From assembly GCA_050955045.1 (NCBI GenBank), contig JBPBQV010000012.1, positions 30,976 through 94,975 of the forward strand: 64,000 bases of DNA, written 5' to 3'. The DNA comes from Mucilaginibacter_A sp050955045. Lineage in GTDB: Bacteria > Bacteroidota > Bacteroidia > Sphingobacteriales > Sphingobacteriaceae. The notes under the pieces were generated by a model that saw only the letters and a list, made by a program, of their open reading frames with translations, had not been told where the DNA came from and did no database searches. The stretch's first letter is position 1, and the number at the start of each line of letters is the position of its first letter. Shown here piece by piece: positions 45,553 to 53,684 of this stretch. Made by a program: the position numbers and the translations under genes.

Positions 45553-45584
45553 AACACCTTTTATTGATGGATAAAAGAAGCATC
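45553..45584 (+). repeat. Iterated motif after the NahK-like gene
   Basis: AACACCTTTTATTGATG, then GATAAAAGAAGCATC (45570-45584), both halves visible. Confidence 0.7.
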
Positions 45585-45620
45585 TGCTTCATGATCATCT
45601 ACTTTTTTTCTCTGACTGCG

Positions 45621-45658
45621 CGTTCATAACCGAACAATAATTGTATCAGAACCGACCA
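45621..45658 (+). promoter_or_regulatory. Tandem enhancer-type palindromes for the DUF4097-permease unit
   Basis: CGTTCATAACCGAACA (45621-45636) and GTATCAGAACCGACCA (45643-45658), start-to-start 22 bp. They end 53 nt before the GG of the candidate promoter. Confidence 0.6.
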
Positions 45659-45710
45659 TAGTTTTATTTAATAACAATTCAACTATTTCATTATCAGTTT
45701 TTTAATATAT

Positions 45711-45726
45711 TGGTACAGGAGATGCA
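45711..45726 (+). promoter_or_regulatory. Candidate -24/-12 (sigma-54-like) promoter
   Basis: TGGTACAGGAGATGCA: GG, exactly ten bases, GC. It is the best-spaced of the four candidates. The leader to the start at 45855 is about 115 nt. Confidence 0.5.
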
Positions 45727-45854
45727 ACGTAACAGTTACAGTAAAACACTGTCGTTCTTTTTAGTTAGAGTTAAATGTTAAATGAAGCCTGAAAATCCTC
45801 TCCTGCGGGAGAGGATCAAAGGTGATCTGAATCTGCCCCCTAAAACCAAAATAT

Positions 45855-46895
45855 ATGAATACCTTAAAATCTGTTATCGTTTTATTTCTTCTTTGTCAGG
45901 CGTTTAATGCTTCGGCACAAAACGATGATCAGCAACCTTATTTAAACAAATCGTTTGCAAATGCCAACATTAAACATGTAAACGTTAAAACTTCTGGCGG
46001 CAGCATCAACATTGTGGGCAGCAACGCAGCGGATGCGCATGTGGAAGTTTATGTTAATACAAATAATGGCAATGGCGAAACCATTTCTAAAGAAGAAATT
46101 ACCCAGCGGATGCAGGATTACAACCTGGATGTTTCTTTAAGCGGAACGGAACTGGAAGTATCCGCAAAAGCTAAAAATAGTAACTTCAACTGGAAAAAAT
46201 CTTTAAGTATCTCCTTTAAAATTTTTGTGCCAAAAACAGTATCGTCTAACGCCACTACTGCCGGAGGAAGCATCAATCTTTCTAATTTAAGCGGCGAGCA
46301 AAACTTTACGACCAGCGGCGGCAGTTTAAATTTAGATCAGCTGACGGGAAACATCAAAGGCCGTACTTCCGGAGGTTCGATTAATGTTTCCAATTCTAAA
46401 AACAACATCGATTTAAGTACCAGTGGCGGTGCTATTTATGCTGAAAACTGTGATGGAACAATCAGCCTGAAAACTTCTGGCGGCTCGCTGGATTTGAATA
46501 ATCTCAGCGGAAAAATCTATGCGAAAACCAGCGGTGGCAGTGTTCATGGCAACCAGATTTCGGGCGAATTGATTACTGGAACTTCCGGCGGAAGCATCGA
46601 CCTGAAAAAAATGGCTTGCAGTTTGGAAACTTCTACCAGCGCAGGCAGCATCCATGTGGAAATGGCACAATTGGGAAAATATGTAAAAATAAACAGCAGC
46701 GTGGGCCATGTGGATTTGCAATTGCCAGCTGGAAAAGGTTTGGATTTGGATTTGCACGGCAGTCGCATCAACGCAGATGTTGCAGGTAGTTTTAACGGCG
46801 AGAAAGATAAAAGCCGCATGGTTGGAAAACTAAACGGCGGCGGTATCCCGATTACGGTAAGCACGAGTATTGGCGGAATTAACGTACGGATGTAA
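45855..46895 (+). CDS. Exported DUF4097-like beta-solenoid protein
   Basis: A 346-residue protein with a Sec signal (MNTLKSVIVLFLLCQAFNASAQ). The mature part is a right-handed beta-solenoid of about ten coils built on the unit TSGGSIN/TSGGSLD. Examples are KTSGGSINIVGS, RTSGGSINVSNS, KTSGGSLDLNNL, KTSGGSVHGNQI and GTSGGSIDLKKM. The pattern fits DUF4097. In Gram-positive bacteria such domains occur in envelope-stress sensors, and here it is encoded in the same unit as a MacB-type permease. A role in sensing or scaffolding at the envelope is plausible but inferred. Permease 4 follows after 133 nt. Confidence 0.82.
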   Translation: MNTLKSVIVLFLLCQAFNASAQNDDQQPYLNKSFANANIKHVNVKTSGGSINIVGSNAADAHVEVYVNTNNGNGETISKEEITQRMQDYNLDVSLSGTELEVSAKAKNSNFNWKKSLSISFKIFVPKTVSSNATTAGGSINLSNLSGEQNFTTSGGSLNLDQLTGNIKGRTSGGSINVSNSKNNIDLSTSGGAIYAENCDGTISLKTSGGSLDLNNLSGKIYAKTSGGSVHGNQISGELITGTSGGSIDLKKMACSLETSTSAGSIHVEMAQLGKYVKINSSVGHVDLQLPAGKGLDLDLHGSRINADVAGSFNGEKDKSRMVGKLNGGGIPITVSTSIGGINVRM

Positions 46896-46913
46896 GCTTT
46901 TTAGGTATCAGGT

Positions 46914-46967
46914 GGTATCAGTAATCAGGTTTCTACAGAAAGTAATTTATACCTGAAAACTGATACC
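46914..46967. repeat. Inverted repeat GGTATCAG/CTGATACC
   Basis: GGTATCAG (46914-46921) pairs with CTGATACC (46960-46967); the nested words AATCAGGT and ACCTG can also pair. Hairpin between the DUF4097 gene and permease 4. Confidence 0.6.
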
Positions 46968-46990
46968 AAAATTAGTATGTAAAAGAAGCT
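46962..46990 (+). repeat. Iterated motif before permease 4
   Basis: GATACCAAAATTAGTATG, then TAAAAGAAGC. It also forms the right end of the hairpin starting at 46914. Confidence 0.6.
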
Positions 46991-47028
46991 GCAGACCAAT
47001 TTACCGACAGCTAAAAGAATTTATAAAA

Positions 47029-49416
47029 ATGCTAAAAAACTACATCAAAATTGCCTGGAGAAATCTAAGGCGCAACAAATCCTACGCTTTTATCAATGTA
47101 TTTGGTTTATCGCTGGGCATGGCTTGCGGCATCCTGATTTTTACGTTAGTAAAATATCATTTCAGCTTTGATAATTTTCATCAGGATAAAGAGCGCATTT
47201 ACCGGATTGTTACCGAGTTTCATGAAGATGATATCAATTATTCGCCAGGCGTTCCGGCTCCTTTAGGCAAGGCTTTTCGTAATGATTATACTTTTGCCGA
47301 AAAAACAGCACGCGTAGTAAGTTATAAAAACAGCGTGATTTCCATTCCTTCCGGCAAAGACAATAAAAAGTTTAAGGAAGAAAACGGCGTTGCTTTTGCC
47401 GAACCTGAGTTTTTCGACATTTTCAATTTTCCCTTAAAAACAAGTGATAAAAGAAGCATGCTGACAGAATTGAATACAGCTGTCATCACCCAAAATATAG
47501 CCAATAAATACTTTTCCGGAGAAAACCCAATTGGTAAAACTATTCGGCTCGGCAATAAAATCGATTTTAAAATAACAGGAATCCTACAAAATATTCCGAT
47601 AAACACAGATCGGAAACAAGAAATTTACCTTTCTTACTCCAGCTTAAAACAACGCAGTAAATGGCTGGCCAGCGATAGTAGCTGGAGCGGCGTAACCAGC
47701 GGAATGCAATGTTTTGTGCGACTGAAACCACATGTTTTGCCTGCTGATGTTGCAAAAGTTTTTCCGGCTTTCAGAAAAAAATATCTTGGTGAAAGTGAAG
47801 CGAATGAATTCTTTTTTAATCTGCAACCACTTGCTGACATTCATTTTAACATAGATTATGATGGTGAAACTGATAAAAAATACCTGTGGGCTTTGGCTTT
47901 GGTAGGTCTGTTTTTAATTACCACGGCTTGCGTCAATTTTATCAATTTGGCAACGGCACAAGCTTTAAAACGCGCTAAAGAAGTTGGTGTTCGCAAAGTT
48001 TTGGGAAGTTTGAAAACGCAGCTTTTCTGGCAGTTTATAGCAGAAACAGCATTGATTACTGTTTTTGCCTTGTTTATTTCCTGGTGCCTGGCTGCATTGG
48101 CTCTTCCTTACATCAATCAATTATTTAAAACAGAACTATCTATTAGTGTTTTCCATGATCCAATCTTGACTGCATTTTTGCTGCTGCTTTCGGTTGCAAT
48201 TGTTTTTCTGTCCGGCTCTTATCCCGGATTGATTTTATCCAATTTTAAACCTGTTGCAGCTCTAAAAGGAAAACTTACCCAGCAAGATGCGGGTGGTTTT
48301 CCGCTGAGAAGAGTTTTAGTGATTGTACAGTTTGCTATTTCCCAAATCCTGATTATCGGAACGATTGTGATTTCGGCACAAATGCGTTACGCTGCCAAAG
48401 CTGATTTGGGTTTTAAAAAAGACGGTATTGTTTTACTGAACCTTCCGGATTCCTCCAGAACAAAAATGAACACGTTGAGATCCAGGTTGCTTGCTGTTTC
48501 CGGTGCCGAAAAGCTGAGTTTTTGTTTTGAACCACCCGCTTCCGGCAATAACAACACAACTGACATCAAGTATGAAAATAGGCCGGTAAAAGAAGTTTGG
48601 CAAATCAATACCAAAGATGCAGACGACCAATATCTCTCTACTTTTAATCTAAAACTGGTTGCCGGTAGAAATTTATTTCCTTCAGATACTGTCCGCGAAT
48701 ATCTGGTGAACGAAGCTGTAGTTAAGAAACTGCATTTAAATTCTCCGCAGGAAATCATTGGAAAGATGATTGACGTCAATGGCAAAAAAGCTGTTGTAGT
48801 AGGTGTTTTGAAAGATTTTAACACAGAGTCTTTTCGAAGCAATATCAGTCCGATTGTAATTGCGCCTAAAGCGTTGCAATACAATTACGCTGCGGTTCGC
48901 ATCAACCTCAACAACATCAAACCAGCTTTAACAGCTTTTGAAAAAGTTTGGAAAGAAACTTATCCGGAGTATGTTTATTCTGCTGTTTTTGTAGATGAAA
49001 AAATTGCCAAGTTTTACGAACTGGATAATACCATTTTACGCTTGGTGCAAGGTTTTGCCGGGATTGCCATTTTGATCGGTTGCCTGGGTTTGTACGGTTT
49101 AGTTTCTTTTATGGCGGCCCAAAAAACCAAAGAAATTGGTGTACGAAAAGTGCTTGGTGCCAGTTTGCAAAATATTTTATGGCTGTTTGGCAAAGAGTTT
49201 TCCCGGTTGTTGCTGATTGCCTTTTTAATTGCCGCACCGCTTGCCTGGCTGACAATGCATCATTGGTTACAAGAGTTTGTGTACCGGATTAGTATCGGTC
49301 CGTGGATTTTTCTGGTTGCAATTGCCGCTACTTTTCTGATTGCAGGCATCACCGTCAGTTTCCGGTCGGTAAAAGCAGCATTGGCTAATCCGGTAAAGAG
49401 TTTGCGGAGTGAATAG
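47029..49416 (+). CDS. MacB/FtsX-type ABC permease (paralogue 4)
   Basis: A 795-residue double-FtsX permease beginning MLKNYIKIAWRNLRRNKSY. Coupling helices are RAKEVGVRKVLGSL (first) and KTKEIGVRKVLGAS (second). The first bundle has ACVNFINLATAQALKRA, a variant shared with paralogue 8 (INMATAQSLTRA), so the two look related. The last 15 codons use CGGTCGGTAAAAGCAGCATT where most copies have CAGGCGATAAAAGCAGCATT. The codons for SDKRSM hold an iterated motif in a third reading frame (47446-47460). It is followed by a bidirectional hairpin. Confidence 0.92.
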   Translation: MLKNYIKIAWRNLRRNKSYAFINVFGLSLGMACGILIFTLVKYHFSFDNFHQDKERIYRIVTEFHEDDINYSPGVPAPLGKAFRNDYTFAEKTARVVSYKNSVISIPSGKDNKKFKEENGVAFAEPEFFDIFNFPLKTSDKRSMLTELNTAVITQNIANKYFSGENPIGKTIRLGNKIDFKITGILQNIPINTDRKQEIYLSYSSLKQRSKWLASDSSWSGVTSGMQCFVRLKPHVLPADVAKVFPAFRKKYLGESEANEFFFNLQPLADIHFNIDYDGETDKKYLWALALVGLFLITTACVNFINLATAQALKRAKEVGVRKVLGSLKTQLFWQFIAETALITVFALFISWCLAALALPYINQLFKTELSISVFHDPILTAFLLLLSVAIVFLSGSYPGLILSNFKPVAALKGKLTQQDAGGFPLRRVLVIVQFAISQILIIGTIVISAQMRYAAKADLGFKKDGIVLLNLPDSSRTKMNTLRSRLLAVSGAEKLSFCFEPPASGNNNTTDIKYENRPVKEVWQINTKDADDQYLSTFNLKLVAGRNLFPSDTVREYLVNEAVVKKLHLNSPQEIIGKMIDVNGKKAVVVGVLKDFNTESFRSNISPIVIAPKALQYNYAAVRINLNNIKPALTAFEKVWKETYPEYVYSAVFVDEKIAKFYELDNTILRLVQGFAGIAILIGCLGLYGLVSFMAAQKTKEIGVRKVLGASLQNILWLFGKEFSRLLLIAFLIAAPLAWLTMHHWLQEFVYRISIGPWIFLVAIAATFLIAGITVSFRSVKAALANPVKSLRSE

Positions 49417-49422
49417 GTTTTG

Positions 49423-49494
49423 AGGTTTGAGGCACAAGGTATGAGCCTTTAGCACTTTGGAAGTATTATACCTTAAACCTCGTACCTCAAACCT
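49423..49494. terminator. Bidirectional hairpin between permease 4 and the SDR gene
   Basis: AGGTTTGAGG (49423-49432) pairs with CCTCAAACCT (49485-49494) across a structured loop. It separates two convergent genes. Confidence 0.6.
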
Positions 49495-49506
49495 AACACC
49501 TAAACT

Positions 49507-50283
49507 TTATGCACCTTGCGCAACCATACGCATCAAACCGCCATCCATTGCATACGTAGAACCAGTAACATAATCTGCATCGGCAGAAGCCAGAAAAACA
49601 GCTACATGTGCAATTTCTTCCGGTTGTCCAGCCCTTTTCATCGGTATTTTTTGCTCTTTTTGCTCGCGGTCTTTCGGGTCGTCAATCGCTTTTTGGTTCA
49701 TGGGCGTTAAAATCATGCCTGGTGCAATATTGTTTACGTTAATGCCATGCTCGGCAACTTCCAGTGCCAATGTTCGGGTTAAATTTCTTAATCCGCCTTT
49801 GGAAGCACAATAATCAGCAGTTCCGGCCGATACCACCTCTTCATGAATAGAGCTTATATTGATAATTTTTCCTTTCCCGCCGTTTTGCAAACGATGCTTT
49901 AAAAAGGCGCGGCTGCAAAAAAACGGACCGTATAAATTGGTGCGGATGGTTCTGTCGAAAGTTTCAGTATCCATATCCACCACATGAACACCCGAGCCGT
50001 TAACACCAGCATCGTTTACCAAAATATCAATTGTATTAAATTCCTGTAAAGCTTGTGCAAATAATTGTTCTACACTTTGCTCGTTGCTAACATCTGCCTG
50101 TAAAACCAAGCCTTTTTGTCCAGCTTGTTGCACCTGTTTCAAGGTTTCCTGTGCACTTTTCTCATCTTTAAAGTAAACGATAATTACAACTGCACCTTCT
50201 TTGGCAAATTCAATGGCAATTGCCTGTCCGATACCTGATTCTGCCCCGGTAACGAGCGCTATTTTTCCGGTTAGTTTTTCCAT
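49507..50283 (-). CDS. Short-chain dehydrogenase/reductase
   Basis: A 258-residue classical SDR. NAD(P) binding motif is VTGAESGIGQAIAIEFA (TGxxxGxG), followed by NDAGVNGSG (NAG-type). The active site is ISSIHEEVVSAGTADYCASKGGL, with Ser, Tyr and Lys of YxxxK. The C-terminal tract SADADYVTGSTYAMDGGLMRM is typical of glucose 1-dehydrogenase-like members. The substrate is uncertain. It is transcribed against the permease array and has none of the array's palindromes in its own upstream region apart from an AGAAC/GTTCT pair near 50302-50316, so it is probably not part of the regulon. Confidence 0.9.
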   Translation of the reverse strand: MEKLTGKIALVTGAESGIGQAIAIEFAKEGAVVIIVYFKDEKSAQETLKQVQQAGQKGLVLQADVSNEQSVEQLFAQALQEFNTIDILVNDAGVNGSGVHVVDMDTETFDRTIRTNLYGPFFCSRAFLKHRLQNGGKGKIINISSIHEEVVSAGTADYCASKGGLRNLTRTLALEVAEHGINVNNIAPGMILTPMNQKAIDDPKDREQKEQKIPMKRAGQPEEIAHVAVFLASADADYVTGSTYAMDGGLMRMVAQGA

Positions 50284-50375
50284 GTTTTTTTAGTTTGAAA
50301 TAGTAGAACAATCCGTTCTTTTTAAAGAATTGCCAAATCTCGGGAATGTTTAATCTCTGTTTAAAAATAATAAGC

Positions 50376-50408
50376 AATACTGTTTTTATCACCTAAAAAC
50401 TTGTATCG
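50376..50408 (-). repeat. Iterated motif upstream of the duplicated-domain protein
   Basis: AATACTGTTTTTATC, then ACCTAAAAACTTGTATCG. The outer GTATCG is shared with the distal palindrome at 50403-50418. Confidence 0.65.
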
Positions 50409-50440
50409 AATCAGCACAGAAAGTGTATCATTTCCGAACG
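50403..50440 (+). promoter_or_regulatory. Tandem enhancer-type palindromes for the 50527-61046 unit
   Basis: GTATCGAATCAGCACA (50403-50418, weak right arm) and GTATCATTTCCGAACG (50425-50440), start-to-start 22 bp. They end 54 nt before the GG at 50495. Confidence 0.5.
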
Positions 50441-50493
50441 TAGTTAAAGGTTAAATCCATGATAAATAATTATTAGTCAGCAAGTTATCTACA

Positions 50494-50508
50494 CGGCATG
50501 GATTTGAT
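50494..50508 (+). promoter_or_regulatory. Candidate -24/-12 element, weak
   Basis: CGGCATGGATTTGAT: the -24 half is good, the -12 half reads TTGA. The implied leader is very short (under 15 nt) to the ATG at 50527, which is a point against it. Confidence 0.3.
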
Positions 50509-50526
50509 ATAGATTCAGTAAAAATC

Positions 50527-51027
50527 ATGATCATGAAAAAATTAACGATACTTCTTTTAGCAGCATTTTCTTTAAGTGCATCTGCTCAAACCAAAACTAC
50601 TACTTCTACTGCTAACACCAAACAAACGGTAAAAGATGACGGCAAAACGCTGCATCTTACCATCAACAGCAGTAAAAACGGGAAAGAAATTAAGTACGAC
50701 CGCACATTTTTAGTTGCAGGAATGAGTGCGGCACAACGGAATGCGCTGGTTAAAAAAATTGCCGATTCGTTAGGTGTTTCGCAACCACCAGCACCACCTG
50801 CTCCGCACACTATGACAACAGCCTCAACTTCACACAAAACCAATCTTTCTAAAGCAGAAATTAAACAAACAGTAAAAGATGACGGTAAAACTTTGCATCT
50901 TATCCTCAACAGTAATAAAGCCGGAAAAAAAGTTAATTACGAACATGTTTTTGCCGTTGCAGGTATGAACAAGCAGCAAAAAGAGGCGTTGGTGGAACGC
51001 ATTACAGATTCGCTACATGTGAAGTAA
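50527..51027 (+). CDS. Exported protein with internal domain duplication, unknown
   Basis: A 166-residue protein (or 164 from the ATG two codons later) with a Sec signal (MKKLTILLLAAFSLSASAQ). I do not recognise the family. The mature part is two copies of a 55-residue unit. The first, about 31-87, has KQTVKDDGKTLHLTINSSKNGK and ends MSAAQRNALVKKIADSLGV. The second, about 112-166, has KQTVKDDGKTLHLILNSNKAGK and ends MNKQQKEALVERITDSLHV. A Pro/Thr linker (PPAPPAPHTMTTASTSHKT) joins them. It opens a run of four permeases and has palindromes upstream, so it is likely a periplasmic accessory of the system. Confidence 0.72.
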   Translation: MIMKKLTILLLAAFSLSASAQTKTTTSTANTKQTVKDDGKTLHLTINSSKNGKEIKYDRTFLVAGMSAAQRNALVKKIADSLGVSQPPAPPAPHTMTTASTSHKTNLSKAEIKQTVKDDGKTLHLILNSNKAGKKVNYEHVFAVAGMNKQQKEALVERITDSLHVK

Positions 51028-51057
51028 ATTACTATTCTTCAATAATTTACTGGTACA

Positions 51058-51088
51058 GATATCAAATTTTAGCCGATAAAAGAAGCTC
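51058..51088 (+). repeat. Iterated motif before permease 5
   Basis: GATATCAAATTTTAGCC, then GATAAAAGAAGCTC; both halves recognisable. It ends 28 nt before the start codon. Confidence 0.65.
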
Positions 51089-51116
51089 TTTACAATCAAA
51101 AGAAAACTTATCTCTC

Positions 51117-53543
51117 ATGTTCAAAAACAACTTAAAAATTGCCTGGCGCAACCTGTTAAAAGGAAAAATTTTCAACCTGATCAACATAGTTGGTTTAAGT
51201 GTGGCCGTTGCCTGCTGCATTTTGTTGTTTTTGACGGTGAATTATGAGTTTTCGTTTGATCGTTTCCACAAAAACCTGCCGGATATTTACCAGGTTTACC
51301 TCACCCAGAACCGTGCAAAAGGTGTAGAACGCGGAACGGCCATGCCAGAACCGCTGACGCCTGCTATGAAAGCCGAATATCCGGATGTGCAATATATTTC
51401 GAGGTTTGGCAACGGAGGTGCAGAAATTAGTTACAAAACCAAAAAGATCTCAGAATCAATTAAATTTGTGGACGAGGATTTTCTACAGATTTTTACTTTT
51501 CCGCTTGAAAAAGGATCGGTAAAAACAGCATTGCACGATCAGCGCAGCATCGTGATTACCGAATATGCTGCCAAAGCGATTTTCGGAAAAGAAAATCCAG
51601 TTGGAAAAACAGTTGAACTTAATTTGTACAACGAAAACCAAAGTTTTGTGGTTGGTGGTGTGGCGAAGGATTTCCCTGATAATTCCAGCCTGAACTTTGA
51701 TGTGTTGATGCGTTTTGAAAATTACATAAACTATCAGCAAAACTTAGATAAATGGGATGTAGGCAACCATAATACTTATGTGAAATTGAATGCAGGCACT
51801 AATCCGGCTTTGTTTGAAAAACGCTTAATTCCTTTCGCTAAAAACCATTTTAAGGAAAGCATTAGCAACATTATACGCGACGGTGCCAGGCCAGATGCCA
51901 ACAGAAACGTATTTACAGTAAACCTAACACCTTTTGCCAAAAATCATTTTAATAATGAATTATCCGGACTGGAAGGCAACCCGATTTCAAGCGTTTATGT
52001 AATTGCGTTACTGGTCATCAGTATATTTATTTTGCTGATTGCTTGCATCAATTTTATCAACTTAAATATTGCCCGCGCTTTTAACCGCGCCCGAGAAATT
52101 GGCGTTCGCAAAACTTTAGGTGCTGGCAAATGGGCTTTGTTAATTCAGTTTTGGGTTGAAACAGCTTTAGTTTGTTTAATTGCTTTTGGTTTCGGATTGC
52201 TGATTTCGTCGTTCATTCTGCCGCTGTTTGCGCAGAATTTTAGAAGCCATATCCATTTAAAAATGCTGTTGCAGCCAGGTTTGCTGCTTGCTTCTTTTAA
52301 TATCTTTTTATTGATAACCGTTATTGCTGGTTTTTATCCGGCCTGGCTGATGCTTCGGTATAAAACAGTTTTAGTTTTAAAAGGAACAGTTAATACCACC
52401 AAACCTGGCCGCGTACGCAATAGTTTGCTGGTTACACAATTTTCGCTTTCTACCTTACTGATTATCTGCACGTTGGTTACCTGGCAGCAAATGCAGTACA
52501 TGCAAAACCGGCCGTTGGGTTACAACCGCAGCGAGGTGATCAGCATTCCGTTGGGCAACCTTTCCGGCACCAATGCTTTAGATATTTTACGGCAGAAATT
52601 GCAAGGCTCGCCGGAAGTGGAAAGTTTGACTGGTTCGCGTAGTAATTTGGGCTTGGGAAGCGATGGCTCCGCTATGACTTCCGTTACTGGCTTTAATTAT
52701 AATGGTCATGAATTGAGGACTAACGTGCAATTTATTGATTACGACTATTTAAAAACACTTGGAATCAAATTGTTATCTGGCAGAGATTTTTCACGTGGTT
52801 TTGCAACCGATAGTAATTCGGTCATCATTAACGAAAAAATGGCCGCACAAATCGGTAGTAAAAATCCCATTGGCACTTTTTTACCTTTTGAGAATGATAA
52901 ACCGCCGATGCAGGTAATTGGTGTGATAAAAGATTACAATTTTCAGTCGCTACATCAGGAAGTAGAACCGATATCGCTATCCCTCAGTGCCAGCCAAACA
53001 AAACCGTTGCAATATATTTTTGTGCGGATGAAGCCGGTTAGCCTTAATGCTTCTTTTAACCACTTAAAAACGCAATGGCATGAGATTTTCCCGAACACCG
53101 AATTTAACGGTTCCTGGTTAAACGAAAACACCGAACGCCAATACAGAAGTGAAAAACGTTTGTCGAATATTTTTATCGGCTCGTCTGTCATTGCTATCCT
53201 CATTTCCTGTATCGGTTTATTTGCGATGGCCATCATCACGATGGTACAGCGCACCAAGGAAATTGGAATCCGTAAAGTTTTGGGTTCATCAGTTGCTGGG
53301 ATTGTGGTTTTACTTTCCAAAGATTTTATCAAATTAGTTCTGTTAGCCAGCGTATTAGCTTTTCCGGTTGCTTATTGGGTAATGCACAACTGGCTGCAAA
53401 GTTTTGCTTACCGTATTGAAATCAGCTGGTGGATTTTTGGTTTAGCTGCGCTGATTGCTTTAGTGATTGCACTTGCAACCGTCAGTTTTCAGGCGATAAA
53501 AGCAGCATTGGCCAATCCGGTAAAAAGTTTGAGATCGGAATAA
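51117..53543 (+). CDS. MacB/FtsX-type ABC permease (paralogue 5)
   Basis: An 808-residue double-FtsX permease beginning MFKNNLKIAWRNLLKGK, the longest confirmed copy. Coupling helices are RAREIGVRKTLGAG and RTKEIGIRKVLGSS. The first bundle has ACINFINLNIARAFNRA, unlike the LSTA form of copies 1 and 2. The first periplasmic core has an insert (SISNIIRDGARPDANRNVFT) that accounts for the extra length. It starts 89 nt after the duplicated-domain gene, behind an iterated motif, and is the first of four permeases in a row with gaps of 78-141 nt. Confidence 0.92.
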   Translation: MFKNNLKIAWRNLLKGKIFNLINIVGLSVAVACCILLFLTVNYEFSFDRFHKNLPDIYQVYLTQNRAKGVERGTAMPEPLTPAMKAEYPDVQYISRFGNGGAEISYKTKKISESIKFVDEDFLQIFTFPLEKGSVKTALHDQRSIVITEYAAKAIFGKENPVGKTVELNLYNENQSFVVGGVAKDFPDNSSLNFDVLMRFENYINYQQNLDKWDVGNHNTYVKLNAGTNPALFEKRLIPFAKNHFKESISNIIRDGARPDANRNVFTVNLTPFAKNHFNNELSGLEGNPISSVYVIALLVISIFILLIACINFINLNIARAFNRAREIGVRKTLGAGKWALLIQFWVETALVCLIAFGFGLLISSFILPLFAQNFRSHIHLKMLLQPGLLLASFNIFLLITVIAGFYPAWLMLRYKTVLVLKGTVNTTKPGRVRNSLLVTQFSLSTLLIICTLVTWQQMQYMQNRPLGYNRSEVISIPLGNLSGTNALDILRQKLQGSPEVESLTGSRSNLGLGSDGSAMTSVTGFNYNGHELRTNVQFIDYDYLKTLGIKLLSGRDFSRGFATDSNSVIINEKMAAQIGSKNPIGTFLPFENDKPPMQVIGVIKDYNFQSLHQEVEPISLSLSASQTKPLQYIFVRMKPVSLNASFNHLKTQWHEIFPNTEFNGSWLNENTERQYRSEKRLSNIFIGSSVIAILISCIGLFAMAIITMVQRTKEIGIRKVLGSSVAGIVVLLSKDFIKLVLLASVLAFPVAYWVMHNWLQSFAYRIEISWWIFGLAALIALVIALATVSFQAIKAALANPVKSLRSE

Positions 53544-53650
53544 ACCTCAGTCAAGCATCTTCAAAAGAGAGAACTCTTGCGAGGCTAACAGGAAAAGTTT
53601 GCACCAGAGTTCTTTCATTTTAGGAGGTTAAACGAGATGAAAAAAACATC

Positions 53651-53665
53651 GATAAAAGAAGCATC
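53651..53665 (+). repeat. Iterated motif before permease 6
   Basis: GATAAAAGAAGCATC, a full-match copy. It lies in the apparent N-terminal extension of permease 6, which favours the downstream ATG as the true start. Confidence 0.75.
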
Positions 53666-53684
53666 AGCAGAAACCAACAAAACC

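Larger units (their letters stand above)
45548..45854. other. 307-nt intergenic control region before the DUF4097 gene
   Basis: It holds an iterated motif, a tandem pair of 16-bp palindromes, and a candidate -24/-12 promoter. No gene. Confidence 0.65.

Noticed and set aside
50302..50316. AGAAC/GTTCT inverted repeat before the SDR gene as a further regulator site
   Set aside because: The half-sites are everted relative to the array palindromes and there is no second copy or -24-like element at the expected distance.
53637..53684. N-terminal extension of permease 6
   Set aside because: It is encoded by spacer DNA with an iterated motif; all paralogues begin at the MFKN-type start, here at 53685.
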